A stretch of 64,000 bases of DNA from Cryptomeria japonica (Eukaryota; Streptophyta; Pinopsida; Cupressales; Cupressaceae), in contig NC_081409.1 of assembly GCF_030272615.1 (NCBI RefSeq), positions 23,454,406 to 23,518,405 of the forward strand. Reading direction: 5' to 3'. The notes below the pieces were generated by a model, which saw only the letters and a program-made list of their open reading frames with translations, was not told where the DNA came from and searched no databases. The first letter of the stretch is position 1; every line of letters starts with the position of its first letter. Shown here piece by piece: positions 1 to 9,760 of the stretch. The position numbers were made by a program, and so were the translations under genes.

Positions 1-1166
1 ATAAGGAAATCTTGGCGATGAATAAATCTCTTTATGACTCCCCTCAAATTTCTAAATCCACTTATGAATCTTTATCTCCTATTCATCATAAAGTCCTTTC
101 CTCTAGGGATAAGGCTCTAATAAATTACACTCATCCCTCTTCTAAGATTTCTTGTGACTTTTCTTCTTCAATTTTTATCATTTTATACATGTTTTTTATC
201 TCACTTATAGTTGAGCATTTAGCATGTCGTATTCAAATACCTCATTCAATCTATCATATCTTTAAATAACATTAATGGCTATTATGTTGCTCATCATTAT
301 GTGACATTGGTAGCTCATTTATTGGGGGCTCATTGTCATTCATGATGGTACAATTTCAAGTGCAATCATATTTTTGAAGAAACATAATAGCCTAATTTTC
401 TATGTTATCTCTTGTTCCTATGGGGACAAGAGTGATTTCATACATCTCTTCTTTTTATGGTTAAAATTTCCCTTTGGGGTAATAGTGTGGAAATATTGAT
501 CATCTTTTCTTTAGAATCCTCTTTTCCTAGATATGGGAGAAGATGTGTATTCTCTTTCTTATCCTACCCACTTCTTGTGAGGAGCATTTTACATACACTA
601 ATGTCTTGCTTGCATGAACTCATGTCAGTATGTAGTACATTTTGCTTATGTCTAAATCTCTCCCTAGAAGATTCTGTAAGTCCTTCTCATTGTCCTTATC
701 CTTGGGAGGCAATGATCTTTTCTTATTTTTATCTAAGGATCCACTTTTTCCTATTTCGTGGATGGTGTGAACTTTATTACTTGATGTTATTCCTTGTATG
801 CATTTGTTGTTGTTTGTTCAAGGATTCTCTCTTACAAGAGGTGTAAGTCCTTGACTACAACCTCTTTTGCACTTGGTAAAATACATCCATAATGAATTCA
901 CTCTCCCAATTGGGTTAAAAAAGAGCGTCATCCTTCATTAAGAATCACTTTCACCTCGCAAAAGAAGGACGTATTGCATTCTTATTCTCTTCTTTGTCTT
1001 ATTCTAGAAGATGTTATATTTGTCTAAGAGAATTCCTCTCAGGGATAGGTGTCTTTTGTACAAAGATCTCTTCTCCTCTAAGGATCTCCTTTACACATAC
1101 TACAAGATATCTCTTTTGTTCTACTTTGCTTATGACATAAACATTACACTTTTTGAGCAATGGGTC

Positions 1167-1273
1167 ATTCTCGGAACTAGAGCACGGACTCTTAGAGCGA
1201 GATGTCTCCATTTTTCTTTTATGCAAGGTGATTATTCTTGGAACCAGAGCACAGACTCTTAGAGTGAGATGTC
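1167..1273. repeat. Two-copy direct repeat, period about 67 bp
   Basis: A 40-bp unit containing GAGCACGGACTCTTAGAG occurs at 1167-1206 and again, with a few transitions, at 1234-1273. A weaker third copy (GGGCATAGACTCCTATGAG) follows near 1312. It lies in the non-coding 3' part of E0. Confidence 0.75.
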
Positions 1274-1417
1274 ACGCTTTTGTACTATACATATACAGGT
1301 TGTAGCATACTCGGGCATAGACTCCTATGAGGTGCTTCTAACCTCCCTTACACACACATGCACGAGGTTGAGTGGAACTAGCGGCATAAGGCTAGACTTT
1401 CTCACTCTCCTCCCTTA

Positions 1418-1545
1418 CATGGATCACCTGGACAGACTCTAGGGGCTAGTTTTCCATGTCCTTTTTCCCATGGATCACCTGGACAAGATCTAGGGGCGAG
1501 AAGTCCATGTTTTCTCTCTCACTATTCTTCTCATGGATCACCAAT
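1418..1545. repeat. Short tandem repeat, two full units and one partial unit
   Basis: The phrase CATGGATCACCTGGACA recurs at about 1419 and 1469, each followed by CTAGGGGC and CCATGT; a truncated copy (CATGGATCACC) is at about 1532. This is a degenerate minisatellite of roughly 50-60 bp period inside the E0 remnant. Confidence 0.75.
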
Positions 1546-2000
1546 GTGTGTATTCATGCTTTTTTTCCTTTCCTTTCTTCTCTTTGCATTTTGTTTCCAT
1601 TTACATCCTTCATCTTGTGTTAGAGAACTCTCAAATCCTCAAACTCTTTGTTGTGTTGGAATTGAGATTTAGTCCTCTTTCTTACCAAATGATTCTCCAT
1701 TAGTTTTTGATCTCATATAAAATCTTCTTGTGAGCATTTGTCATTAATATTCTTTAACAATTCGAAGTGGTAAACATGATATCCTGTTTCAACTCACTAA
1801 AATTAGCAAGCCGAAACAGGGGGGGCATATAGCTACCCTCAAATTTTCATCACCTTCCTTAGTAAGCATTAGGTGATTTTGTGATCTAACGTGTGCTTTG
1901 TAGGGTGCGGTTCCTAACTTTGTACTGCAGATACCGCTGGGGGCTTTGTTCGACAGACTTATGGATATATCCTTTTTCAAATAATGTTTACTTTTCTGTA

Positions 2001-2050
2001 CTTTAGCTTGCATATGCACGTAGTGTTCATATGACCGCTAAAGTGGGGGC
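2001..2050 (+). promoter_or_regulatory. E0 polypurine tract at the foot of a hairpin
   Basis: AAAGTGGGGGC (2040-2050) lies 4 nt before the LTR start TG at 2055, the usual place of the plus-strand primer for reverse transcription. Directly upstream, CTTTAGC (2001-2007) pairs perfectly with GCTAAAG (2037-2043). Inside that loop CATATG at 2011-2016 can pair with CATATG at 2028-2033. The G-run therefore starts at the 3' foot of a stem. Confidence 0.6.
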
Positions 2051-4082
2051 TAAATGTAGTGTCATAAATTGTACGCACTTGCTAGGGTGGTACAATTTCA
2101 CACCTACTTTAGCACCCGCCTTGGCGCATTTTGCATTTTGCATTGCATTTCCCCTTTAGCACTTAATTAATCAAATTAATTAGGTCTAAGGTTCTATTTC
2201 ATCATCTCCCATATCATAAAGTTGGGCCCTCTTCATTAAAGTGTGCCCCTTTCATTTTATTCTTCCAATACATCATTTAATCAAAAACCCTAATTACATC
2301 CTATTTCGAACTTGGGGGCTTGATTTCGGGGGTCAAAACATCTCAAAATCACCTGTAACTTTGGGATTCTCTCTAAAATCATCATATCCGACGGCCCTGA
2401 AAATTTGGTGAAAAGTTGTCGGGACCATGGCGCTCGGAGAGGACCATGGCGCCCGGAGTGCACATGGTCCCGGACATTTTTCCCAAAATTTTAGGAGCGT
2501 GATCCAATCATAAAATAAAGCTTAACCCCAAGAAATTGGTGGGATATTCAATCTCTAGGTCGGCCAAAAGACGAAATTACGACCTAGGGTTTCATACATA
2601 AGAGCTCTCTTTCTTCATTTGAAAGGATCCGAATTTTATTTTCAGGGGACCTCATATGCAGCGAAAGAGAAGATCTTTGAAGACTTCAACAACATTCAAC
2701 ATCCATCTGATGTCATGGAAATGGGGACAAGGCAACAACAAAGTTCAATGTTAATAAGTTAGTTTCAACCATAAAAACAAAACAAAGAACTAAAAACCAT
2801 TCCAAACATATCAAGAGAGATTTCAAAAAGCATGAAAGAAGTTTAACAAAATAAAAGAAAGGAGAAGAGCCTCCCTAAGATGCTTCCATGATGCCTTTTG
2901 ATGCTTCTCCCTTATTTCTCTCCTCTCCAAGTCCCAAATGAGTGTAGCTCTCAGCTTTTAGCACTAGCCATGGATGCCATATGGAGATTCAAGATGGTTG
3001 AATATGATAAGCAAATACTATGCAAGAGTAGATAGTGATGCTATGAAAAAGCTCTATGCTAATGCTAGTATAACAACAATACTCTAAAATGCTTCTTTTT
3101 GCTTGAGGAGAAGGGTTCTATTTATAGAAGAAATGGGGAAATGAAGGGTTAAGATTGAATGGTTTAATCAAGGGCCAAGTTTGAAAGTTGGGGATCCATG
3201 TGCACAATTGGCACCAATAAAATGGTGACAAGTGTCAACATAGGATTGGGTTGAGAGAAGAGGTTGGAGGCATTAAAGGCCTGAGAAGACCTCATGGTTA
3301 TCTAGAAGGTAAGGGTCAAGTCTAAATTAAGATTACCCATTGGATTAAGAGTTAATCCAAGGATAAACCTTTGTGCAAATGATTAAGAGATAATCATGGT
3401 CAAAGCATTAAAGGCTTGATGAGACCTTTGGGTTGGGTAGAGGTTGAGTCAAAACAAATGTTTTAACCATGTGGGAGGGTTTGAGGTAACCATTAATGGT
3501 TATTGGAGACTTTGGGGATTAAGTGGTTGAAGGTTGAAAGCCTTCAATGGTTATCAAAGACTTTGAGGGTTAATTTGTTGAACACACAAAGCATTAATTG
3601 CTTTTCAAAGACTTTGGAGTCTTTGAGAAGTGACTCCAATTTGCTTAGGAATGTGACAATATTTAGGGGATGGATTAGGCTAATTAGGAAGGGTTTAGAA
3701 GAATCTAGAAGGGGTTTAGGCATACAAGTGGATTTTGTAGGAAAATGCAAGTGGGATAAATTTTGGTATTTTCAATTAAAATAAAATCATTTATTTCAAT
3801 TAAATGGTGTAAGTTGAATTTGGATAAATATTTAAATAAATATTAATTTATTTAAATGAGAAAAAGAAGATAAAGCATTTAAAATGCTTGAAGACTTTGA
3901 GGGAAACCATTAAAGGCTTGAAGACTTTAAGGAAAACCATTAAAGTCTTAAGAAGATTATAGAAGGAAGCCATCAAGTTTGAAGACTTTAAAGCCATCAA
4001 GTTTGAATACTTTAAGAGAAACCATTAAAGGTTTCAAGTGGGTGAGGATAAATAGGATTTTAAATAAATAATTTATTTAAAA

Positions 4083-4230
4083 TAGTTGTGCAACTTGCTT
4101 TTGTAGGAAAATACAAGTGGGTGGAGGATAAAGGTGATTTAAATAAATTATTTATTTAAAATAATTGTGCAACTTGTATTTGTAGGAAAATACAAGTGGG
4201 TGGAGGATAAAGGTGATTTAAATAAATGAT
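4083..4230. repeat. Tandem unit of about 80 bp inside the solo LTR
   Basis: The phrases GTTGTGCAACTTG / TTGTAGGAAAATACAAGTGG / GTGGAGGATAAAGGTGATTT occur twice in succession, starting near 4085 and 4165. The surrounding 3890-4030 also repeats GAAGACTTTAAGG-type phrases. Confidence 0.75.
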
Positions 4231-4293
4231 TTATTTATTTAAATGTGAGAGGTGGGATTTTGGGGGATTTAAATAAATATTAATTTATTTAAA

Positions 4294-4747
4294 TGTGAGA
4301 GAAGATTTAATTAAATAAATATGATTTATTTATTTAATTAATGGTCTGAATTTGGTTAAGTGAATTAAATCAAATAAATTGAATAATTTATTTAATTAAT
4401 AAGAGAATAGGGTTAAGATGAATTAATTAAATATTAATTTAATTAATTATTAATTGATGGTTAAATAATCAAATAAATATTAAGTATTCATTTAATTAAG
4501 TGGACAGATTTATATGACTATGTGAGAGAAGATTTAATTAAATAAATATGATTTATTTATTTAATTAATGGTCTGAATTTGGTTAAGTGAATTAAATCAA
4601 ATAAATTGAATAATTTATTTAATTAATAGGAGAATAGGGTTAAGATGAATTAATTAAATATTAATTTAATTAATTATTAATTGATGGTTAAATAATCAAA
4701 TAAATATTAAGTATTCATTTAATTAAGTGGACAGATTTATGTGACTA
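4294..4747. repeat. 227-bp tandem duplication inside the solo LTR
   Basis: The block beginning TGTGAGAGAAGATTTAATTA at 4294 is repeated from 4521 and runs to the LTR end. The two copies are almost identical by eye (for example AATAAGAG versus AATAGGAG), so the duplication is recent compared with the general decay of the area. The sequence is very AT-rich with many TTAATTAA/ATTTATTTA self-complementary runs. Confidence 0.9.
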
Positions 4748-5254
4748 CACCATCTATCAAGAATTTATCAATTTCATTCATCCATTTAGGGCTTTGAAGG
4801 CATTGAAGAGAAATAAGGGATCACCGACTGAAGATTGGCTTGTACCCCTCCCTTGGGGTTGGGTATGATTTCATGTTTTTTTCATGTCTTTGCATAAGCT
4901 TCAACATATCATTTGTATTCATGCTTTAGATCACTTTGCATCTTGATTTGGAGCATTTACATTATCATTTACAAGCAATTAGGGTTTACTTTCTAGGTTG
5001 CTCTAGTTTGCTTACTTGCATTTTAGATCTTGCACACACACAAGGTCTGCACACACAATACTTTTTACAATACAACTTGGCTATTCATGGAGGTGGAAAT
5101 CATCGAAGCAGGGGTTTGACTAAGGCAAAAACCTATACAGCCACCCACCATACCCTTTTCAGATATAAGTGCAGGTTTTGAAATTCGGACGACGCCGCAA
5201 GTTGCAGATCTGGAAGAAGCAGACAGAGACAGAACAACACACCAAGTTTCAGAG

Positions 5255-5365
5255 AAAAAGACCAGGACAGGGGCGTGGGGCACCCTGGTCCTGCCAGGAC
5301 AGGGGCGCTGGGTGCCCTGGTCCCTAGGATAGGGGCGCTGGGCGCCCTGGTCCTTCTGACAGACA
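5255..5365. repeat. Three GC-rich hairpin units
   Basis: Three successive units of about 35 bp (GGACAGGGGCGTGGGGCACC, then GGACAGGGGCGCTGGGTGCC, then GGATAGGGGCGCTGGGCGCC, each followed by CTGGTCC). AGGAC..GGGGC at the left of a unit can pair with GCCC..GGTCCT at the right, giving an imperfect stem of about 10 pairs. The GC content contrasts sharply with the AT-rich surroundings. Confidence 0.7.
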
Positions 5366-5485
5366 ACATTTCTGACAGTTTTCCAGAGTGCAAAGTAGCA
5401 GTTTCCGGAGCAGTTTCAGGGGCAAAATCAGGACAGTGGCATCCGCACCCTCGTCCCGAACATTTTCATTCATATTTTAACACCG

Positions 5486-5779
5486 GGTATGCATTTACAT
5501 TCTTGTTTTGTCCTTGTATTTACAGCTTTCCATTGTTTAAGTTCAATTCTGCAATCTTGTTATTAGTTCATACTTGCACTTTGGGGTTAGGGATTGAACT
5601 TGCATCATTTTATCTTTCAATTACAGGTAGCCCTTGGCTCTCTCTTCCACAAGAAGAAGTAGCCAATTGTGTGATACCTCTAGGCTCTTTTGTATTCCAC
5701 AAATGTGTGATTGAAAGTGAGATTAGGGCATGTTTACTTAGTGTCACTTTTTCCTACACACACTTCTAATCAGTTAATT
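5486..5779. repeat. Flank repeat A, left copy
   Basis: This sequence starts GGTATGCATTTACATTC and ends in CAGTTAATTA. It recurs just outside the other LTR of L (22003-22320) in the same orientation. The two copies differ at about three positions by eye, and this copy lacks 23 bp present in the right copy. It directly abuts the truncated LTR at 5780. Confidence 0.9.
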
Positions 5780-6552
5780 AAAATGGACAACAATAATAAC
5801 AATATTGAAAGGCTAAATGAATCCAACCACAAAACCCTAGCCTAACAATCAACAAAGATCCACCATAACATATGAAGATTACCTAAGACAATGCAAATAA
5901 CTCAAAATCACAAAGATTATAGCATCACATGTCCAATAGGGTTTTGATCTCCATTCTTCCTATCTCCATTGATCTTGCTTGATATATTTGCTCTCAGATT
6001 TTTATATGCACAAGAGCTCAACAAAGAACAGAATGTGGTTGCAAGTAGGATCGTAGTGTAGCCAAGTCTTCAAGATTAGTCATTAGCATGAGTGATTAGG
6101 GTTTGACAATGAAGAAAGCATCTTCTTAAAATAGAAGATACAATATGAAATGGAGGGTTAAGATTGAGAGGTGTAAAAAGAGAGGTCGGCTAGGATTAGA
6201 GGGTAGGTAGAAGAAATAGTAAAATAATGAAAGAGGTAGGTAGTGTAGGAATTAAGAGATGAATGACATGTGTCATGTGTAGAAAAAGATAATGAATTAA
6301 TTAAATAAATAAAGATTTATTTAATAAATAGAAGAAGTAGGATAATTAAATAAATAAAAATATTTATTTAATTTAGGAAAGGATAATTTAAATAAACAAA
6401 TGTATTTATTTAAATGAGAAATAAGGCTAGAAGAGGATAAATGAATTAATTAAATAAATAAGGATTTAGTTAATTAATAGAAGAATTAGGCTTAGCTAAT
6501 TAAATAAATAAAATATTTATTTAATTAGACATGACAATTTTAGGTGTCTACA
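5780..6552 (-). repeat. 3' LTR of L (outer end truncated)
   Basis: Matches 21230-22002 with about six substitutions, only two of them transitions. On the minus strand it begins TGTAGACACCTAAAATTG at 6552. Compared with the right LTR it lacks the last 11 bp (positions 21219-21229), so the canonical CA end and the target duplication are absent here. The 6290-6540 part is low-complexity TTAATTAAATAAAT sequence. Confidence 0.9.
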
Positions 6553-6598
6553 TTTTGCCCCTCTTTGAGACAATGCGGCTTGTCGCGTTGTTTCAAAG
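6553..6598 (-). promoter_or_regulatory. L polypurine tract with a 15-bp hairpin at its foot
   Basis: On the minus strand AGAGGGGCAAAA runs directly into the LTR start TGTAG at 6552, the position of the PPT. Immediately upstream of it, 6563-6577 (CTTTGAGACAATGCG) pairs along its whole length with 6584-6598 (CGCGTTGTTTCAAAG), with two G-T pairs and a 6-nt loop. The stem ends exactly where the purine tract begins. Confidence 0.7.
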
Positions 6599-7075
6599 AA
6601 GATAAGATGAACTGATACAGAGTTGCCCCAGGATGGGAATGATATGCCCCCTCGAGAGATTGGATGAAAATGTCTGAAAAGATTGCAGACAATCTCTAGA
6701 TAAGAAAGAAAGGCTAGAATGAATCGACCAGATAAAGTGACAAAGTCACGGGATAAAGAAGACTGACTCGGGAAATGAAGGCCAAGGGCTAGGGTAGGAT
6801 ATAAGATAGACCACGGGCAAAAGACATCCTCATTGTCACCTACACCTTCACGAGATCACAGTGCAGAGTGAGAAAAGAGCAGCAGCAGTCAGCAGCGATG
6901 GCTTTCGTACATAGATTCAACCGCGTTTGCTGCTTTCAGAGACCAGCAGATGCAGGAGAGTCGGTAAGTACCACCAAACCTCCTCGTACTTTGACGCATT
7001 CAATTTTTTTGTCATTAATGCATGCTAGGTAGCAATAAATGCACTTAGGAATAGGGCACAAAAAAGTGCAAAAAC

Positions 7076-7350
7076 GTGCAAGCGCGTCTGTGTCTGTGCC
7101 AGGCGCGTCTGTGTTCAATAGGCACGTCTGTGTCGGTTCCAGGCGCGTATGCGTCTAGAACCACGTTTGTGCTTAATGCGGGCGCGTCTACGTTCGGCAG
7201 GGGCGTTTATGCTCCAAAGTCGCGTCTATGTGATGAAGTCGCGTTTGTGTTAAATTTAGGCACATTTATGTCCAGAAGGCACGTCTGTGTTGTGTAGGCA
7301 CGCTTGTGCAATCTATAGGCGCATTTGTGAGTTTAAAATGCGTTTATGTC
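7076..7350 (+). repeat. Array of GCGTCTGTG-type motifs upstream of the PMD gene
   Basis: About a dozen degenerate units of roughly 20-25 bp built on GGCGCGTCTGTGT (variants GGCACGTCTGTGT, GTCGCGTCTATGT, GGCGCATTTGTG). They point in the same direction as the PMD gene that starts at 7886. The same motif occurs at 19480-19640 and 20850-21115 in the opposite orientation, that is, in the sense direction of gag-pol. So both transcription units of L carry the motif in their leaders. Confidence 0.8.
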
Positions 7351-7478
7351 TAAAAATGCAAGGTTTTGGTCTTCTAGGTCAAATCAACAGTGCTGTGATG
7401 AACATACGCTGTCGATTGGATAAGCTGCTGAGAGGATACACTCAAGCAGGTCTTCGAGGAAGACTAGGATAGATCAAG

Positions 7479-7754
7479 GCACTTTGTGATGAACAGGGAG
7501 CACCAAGATAGAGTACTTTGTGATGAACAGGGAGTACCCAAAGTATGAGCTGCACTTTGTGATGAACAGGGAGTGCAAGATGTGAGTAACACTTTGTGAT
7601 GAACAGGGAGTGTCACACACGTAGTACTTTGTGATGAACAGGGAGCACTACTAGGATAGATAGCAACACTTTGTGATAAACAGTGAGTGTCACTAGGATA
7701 GATAACCATATGCATTGAGATAGCAAGTAGCATTTTGTGATAAACAGTGAATGC
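7479..7754 (+). repeat. Seven-unit covarying hairpin array
   Basis: The constant loop TTGTGATGAACAGGG (TTGTGATAAACAGTG in the last two) is flanked by 5-nt arms that differ between units but stay complementary. GTACT/AGTAC is at 7513-7537, GCACT/AGTGC at 7552-7576, ACACT/AGTGT at 7589-7613 and 7666-7690, and GCATT/AATGC at 7730-7754. Unit 5 (7621-7651) has an 8-nt arm with one mismatch; unit 1 (7479-7503) is not well paired. Spacing is about 35-65 bp. It lies about 130 bp upstream of the PMD start codon. Confidence 0.85.
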
Positions 7755-7885
7755 CACGATGACTGACATGATTGATTGTTTGATTACAGGAGTATCTACC
7801 TATGTTAGAGTCACGGGAGAGATTCCCATCCACACAGAGATTGTGACCAGAGTTGTCATTTTAGGATAGAGCTACCATCGAGGAG

Positions 7886-9760
7886 ATGGGCCTTAGACAT
7901 GTATTATATGTGCCTGAGTTTCAGGCAAACATGGGTTTGCTGACTGCACTGGCAGAGAGATGGCACTCCAAGACTTGCACGTTTCATCTGCCGATGGGTG
8001 AGATGACAGTGATACTTGAGGATGTTTACAGGATATTGAGGATACCGATCGATGGAGAGCTGATCCCCTATGACCGAGATGGAGACAGAGAGGCTTTGAG
8101 ATGGGTGTTCCAAAATCCCGGGCTAGAGATGAGAGCAGGGCATGTGGCATGGGACACCATGACTGCGACAGGGTTAGCTTTGCCAACTGTGATCGGAGGA
8201 GCCATCAGTGGGTTCCTGTGTCTGGAAAGGGCGACACGGGGGTTGGCAGTGGGCTGGGGAGGAGCACTGGAGATATTGGTGACTCAGCACACCAGATATG
8301 CATGGGGTCCATGTGTCTTGGCACACCTGTATTATGAGCTGCACCGGTTCATCTACCATGGATCAGTGGGATTGGGCTGTGGAGTGACACTATTGCAGGT
8401 GTGGGCATACGAGCATCTGCCTATCACACGGTCAATACACTTCAGGGGCAGAGGTCATGGGTGGAGCTTTGTTCACTTGTATGATATGATCACTTCGCAT
8501 CCTCGGATTGGCAGGCTAGAGCACTGGAGGCAAGTGATAGATGACATTGACGTCGTCATCTGGAGGTCGTATCTGGGGTGTGAGGAGTGGGAGGATGACA
8601 CAGTGGAGCTACCTTATACTTTCAGGAGCAGATATCTAATTGGGTGGATGCCCTACATATTGGAGAGACAGCTGATGGACAGGGTATGCAGATAGTATGG
8701 CAGGATCTAGAGGATGCCACGAGGCCCGGGTATGTATGCCCGCACAGTGAGGGATCAGGCGCAGTTTGGGCCATTATTGTCATATGATCAGGCCGTCACA
8801 CAGCTAGCAGAGATGGTGCCCCTACCCTGGGATATGTGGCCAGAGATTGAGGATGCAGGGATGGATGCGGAGTATTCCGCATATTGGGTAGAGCATCCGT
8901 TCCCATGGTTGACAGATCCAGGAGAGCTATTGGAGGGAGAGGTAGGAGGAGATGATGATGATGACGGTGGGGGTGATGGAGGCAGAGGCTGACGGAGGTG
9001 GAGGGGAGTAGTTGGGGAGAGGAGGGTGGCACCTCGGAGGGAGGGTGGACAAGAGAGACAGGCTCAGGTGGTGAGGGGTCACGGTGGATTGCCCCTGCAG
9101 GTACTAGCAGCACAGGGACAGAGATAGGGATAGGTGCAGGGACAGGTGCCAGTACAGGCACAGGGACAGAGACAGGTACAGGTACCCAGGCATGCACAGA
9201 GACAGGTACCTGTTTAGGCACCGATACAGGTATAGGGGCAGGCACCCGTAGAGGGAGAGCCACAGGCAGAGGCAGAGGGTGGGGATCTAGAGGAGGATGA
9301 GCTGCTAGAGCTGAGGGAGATCTGCCAGGGCCAGGCAGATGAGATTCAGGATCTGGAGTGAGAGAGGGACTGACTCAGGACCAGGCTCAGGGACATTGAG
9401 CGAGAGAGGGATCAGGCTATCCAGCGCTACACTGAGGCTGAGATAGCGCTGAGGGCAGGGAGGCAGGCGGTGGAGGATGCAGGAGCAGGCTACGCATATG
9501 TCTTGCGAGCCGGAGAGGAGATCACCTACTAGAGGGACCTATATTATGGTGTCATGCCAACAGATCAGTGGGCGAGGAGCTTCCATAGACCATCGCGGAC
9601 AGCGATGGCTACGGGAGGGAGCCGGAGGAGACAGGCATCGAATGGTGGGGTCATGGGTCCTCCACCACCACCAGACAGGCAAGGTGATCCTGGAGCAGGT
9701 CCCTCTAGAGCTCAGACTCCGTCGAGGCCAGGCGGCTCCGAGGGAGGGAGTTCATCATAG
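7886..9760 (+). pseudogene. Antisense plant mobile domain (PMD) gene carried by L
   Basis: Codons 1-269 (7886-8695) read as a plant mobile domain: LTALAERW near residue 20, TFHLPMGEMTVILEDV near 37-52, IPIDGEL, YAWGPCVLAHLYYEL in the middle and LLQVWAYEHLPITRS later. PMD proteins are plant nuclear factors (MAIN/MAIL1 type) and are also carried by transposons. The same frame continues to 9760 with an acidic/Gly stretch (8930-8992), a Gln/Val/Pro repeat (9110-9250), a heptad-like charged region (9300-9470) and a Pro/Gly/Ser tail. Ten in-frame stops (8693, 8708, 8990, 9125, 9131, 9215, 9233, 9359, 9371, 9530) are all TAG or TGA, each one C-to-T step from CAG or CGA. Extra antisense ORFs after pol are known in Tat elements. 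It is now broken; its function in the element is unknown. Confidence 0.85.
9110..9255 (+). repeat. Minisatellite coding a Gln/Val/Pro repeat
   Basis: ACAGGGACAG / GGTACAGGTACC / GGTGCAGGGACAGG units of 6-12 bp, inside the PMD gene. In the PMD frame they give QVPVQ-like repeats; in the next frame they give a long GTGTETGT run that is only a shadow. Repeat slippage here may explain length variation of the tail. Confidence 0.75.

Larger units (their letters stand above)
1..2054 (+). mobile_element. E0: 3' internal remnant of a plus-strand LTR retrotransposon
   Basis: Non-coding stretch that ends in a purine tract directly followed by an LTR start (TGTAGTGTC at 2055), so it is read as the region between pol and the 3' LTR of a plus-strand element whose coding part lies left of the window. 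The open frames here (for example 12-269 and 457-846) have no recognisable domain, biased composition and no conserved motif, and I do not call them genes. The sequence is T-rich with short degenerate direct repeats, typical of this part of plant gypsy elements. The orientation rests on the PPT; the family cannot be named. Confidence 0.5.
2709..4749 (-). mobile_element. Probable solo LTR inserted in the E0 LTR
   Basis: The right end, read on the minus strand, is TGTAGTCACATAAATCTG, resembling the start of the LTR of L (TGTAGACACCTAAAATTG). CCATCT occurs on both sides (2703-2708 and 4750-4755), a good target-site duplication. The left end is less certain because two bases (GA) lie between the duplication and the expected terminal dinucleotide at 2711. 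A minus-strand TATA-like box (TATAAATA) lies near 3120. No internal coding region or primer site is seen, so it reads as a solo LTR of about 2 kb. Confidence 0.6.
2055..5779 (+). mobile_element. E0 3' LTR and adjoining sequence, split by a solo LTR
   Basis: LTR start TGTAGTGTCATAAATTG follows the PPT. The sequence 2055-2708 continues logically at 4750, after removal of the inserted solo LTR. It is non-coding. The LTR end could not be placed: no second copy of this LTR is in the window, and the right part (5486-5779) reappears at 22003-22320 on the other side of L. It contains GC-rich inverted motifs near 2420-2475 (GGGACCATG pairs with CATGGTCCC) and the hairpin array at 5255-5365. Confidence 0.5.

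Noticed and set aside
457-846. 129-codon ORF
   Set aside because: No domain, composition of T-rich non-coding DNA, lies in the 3' remnant of E0.
5486-5779. Segment A as part of the LTR of L
   Set aside because: It lies outside the LTR on both sides, the right LTR already ends in TG...CA with PBS next to it, and the A copies diverge more than the LTRs.
7886-8695. PMD as an independent host gene
   Set aside because: It lies between pol and the 3' LTR of L, as extra antisense ORFs do in Tat elements, and its leader carries the motif array of L.
8998-9300. Gly/Thr-repeat ORF (GTGTETGT) as a gene
   Set aside because: Wrong frame over the minisatellite of the PMD gene; the PMD frame continues through it.
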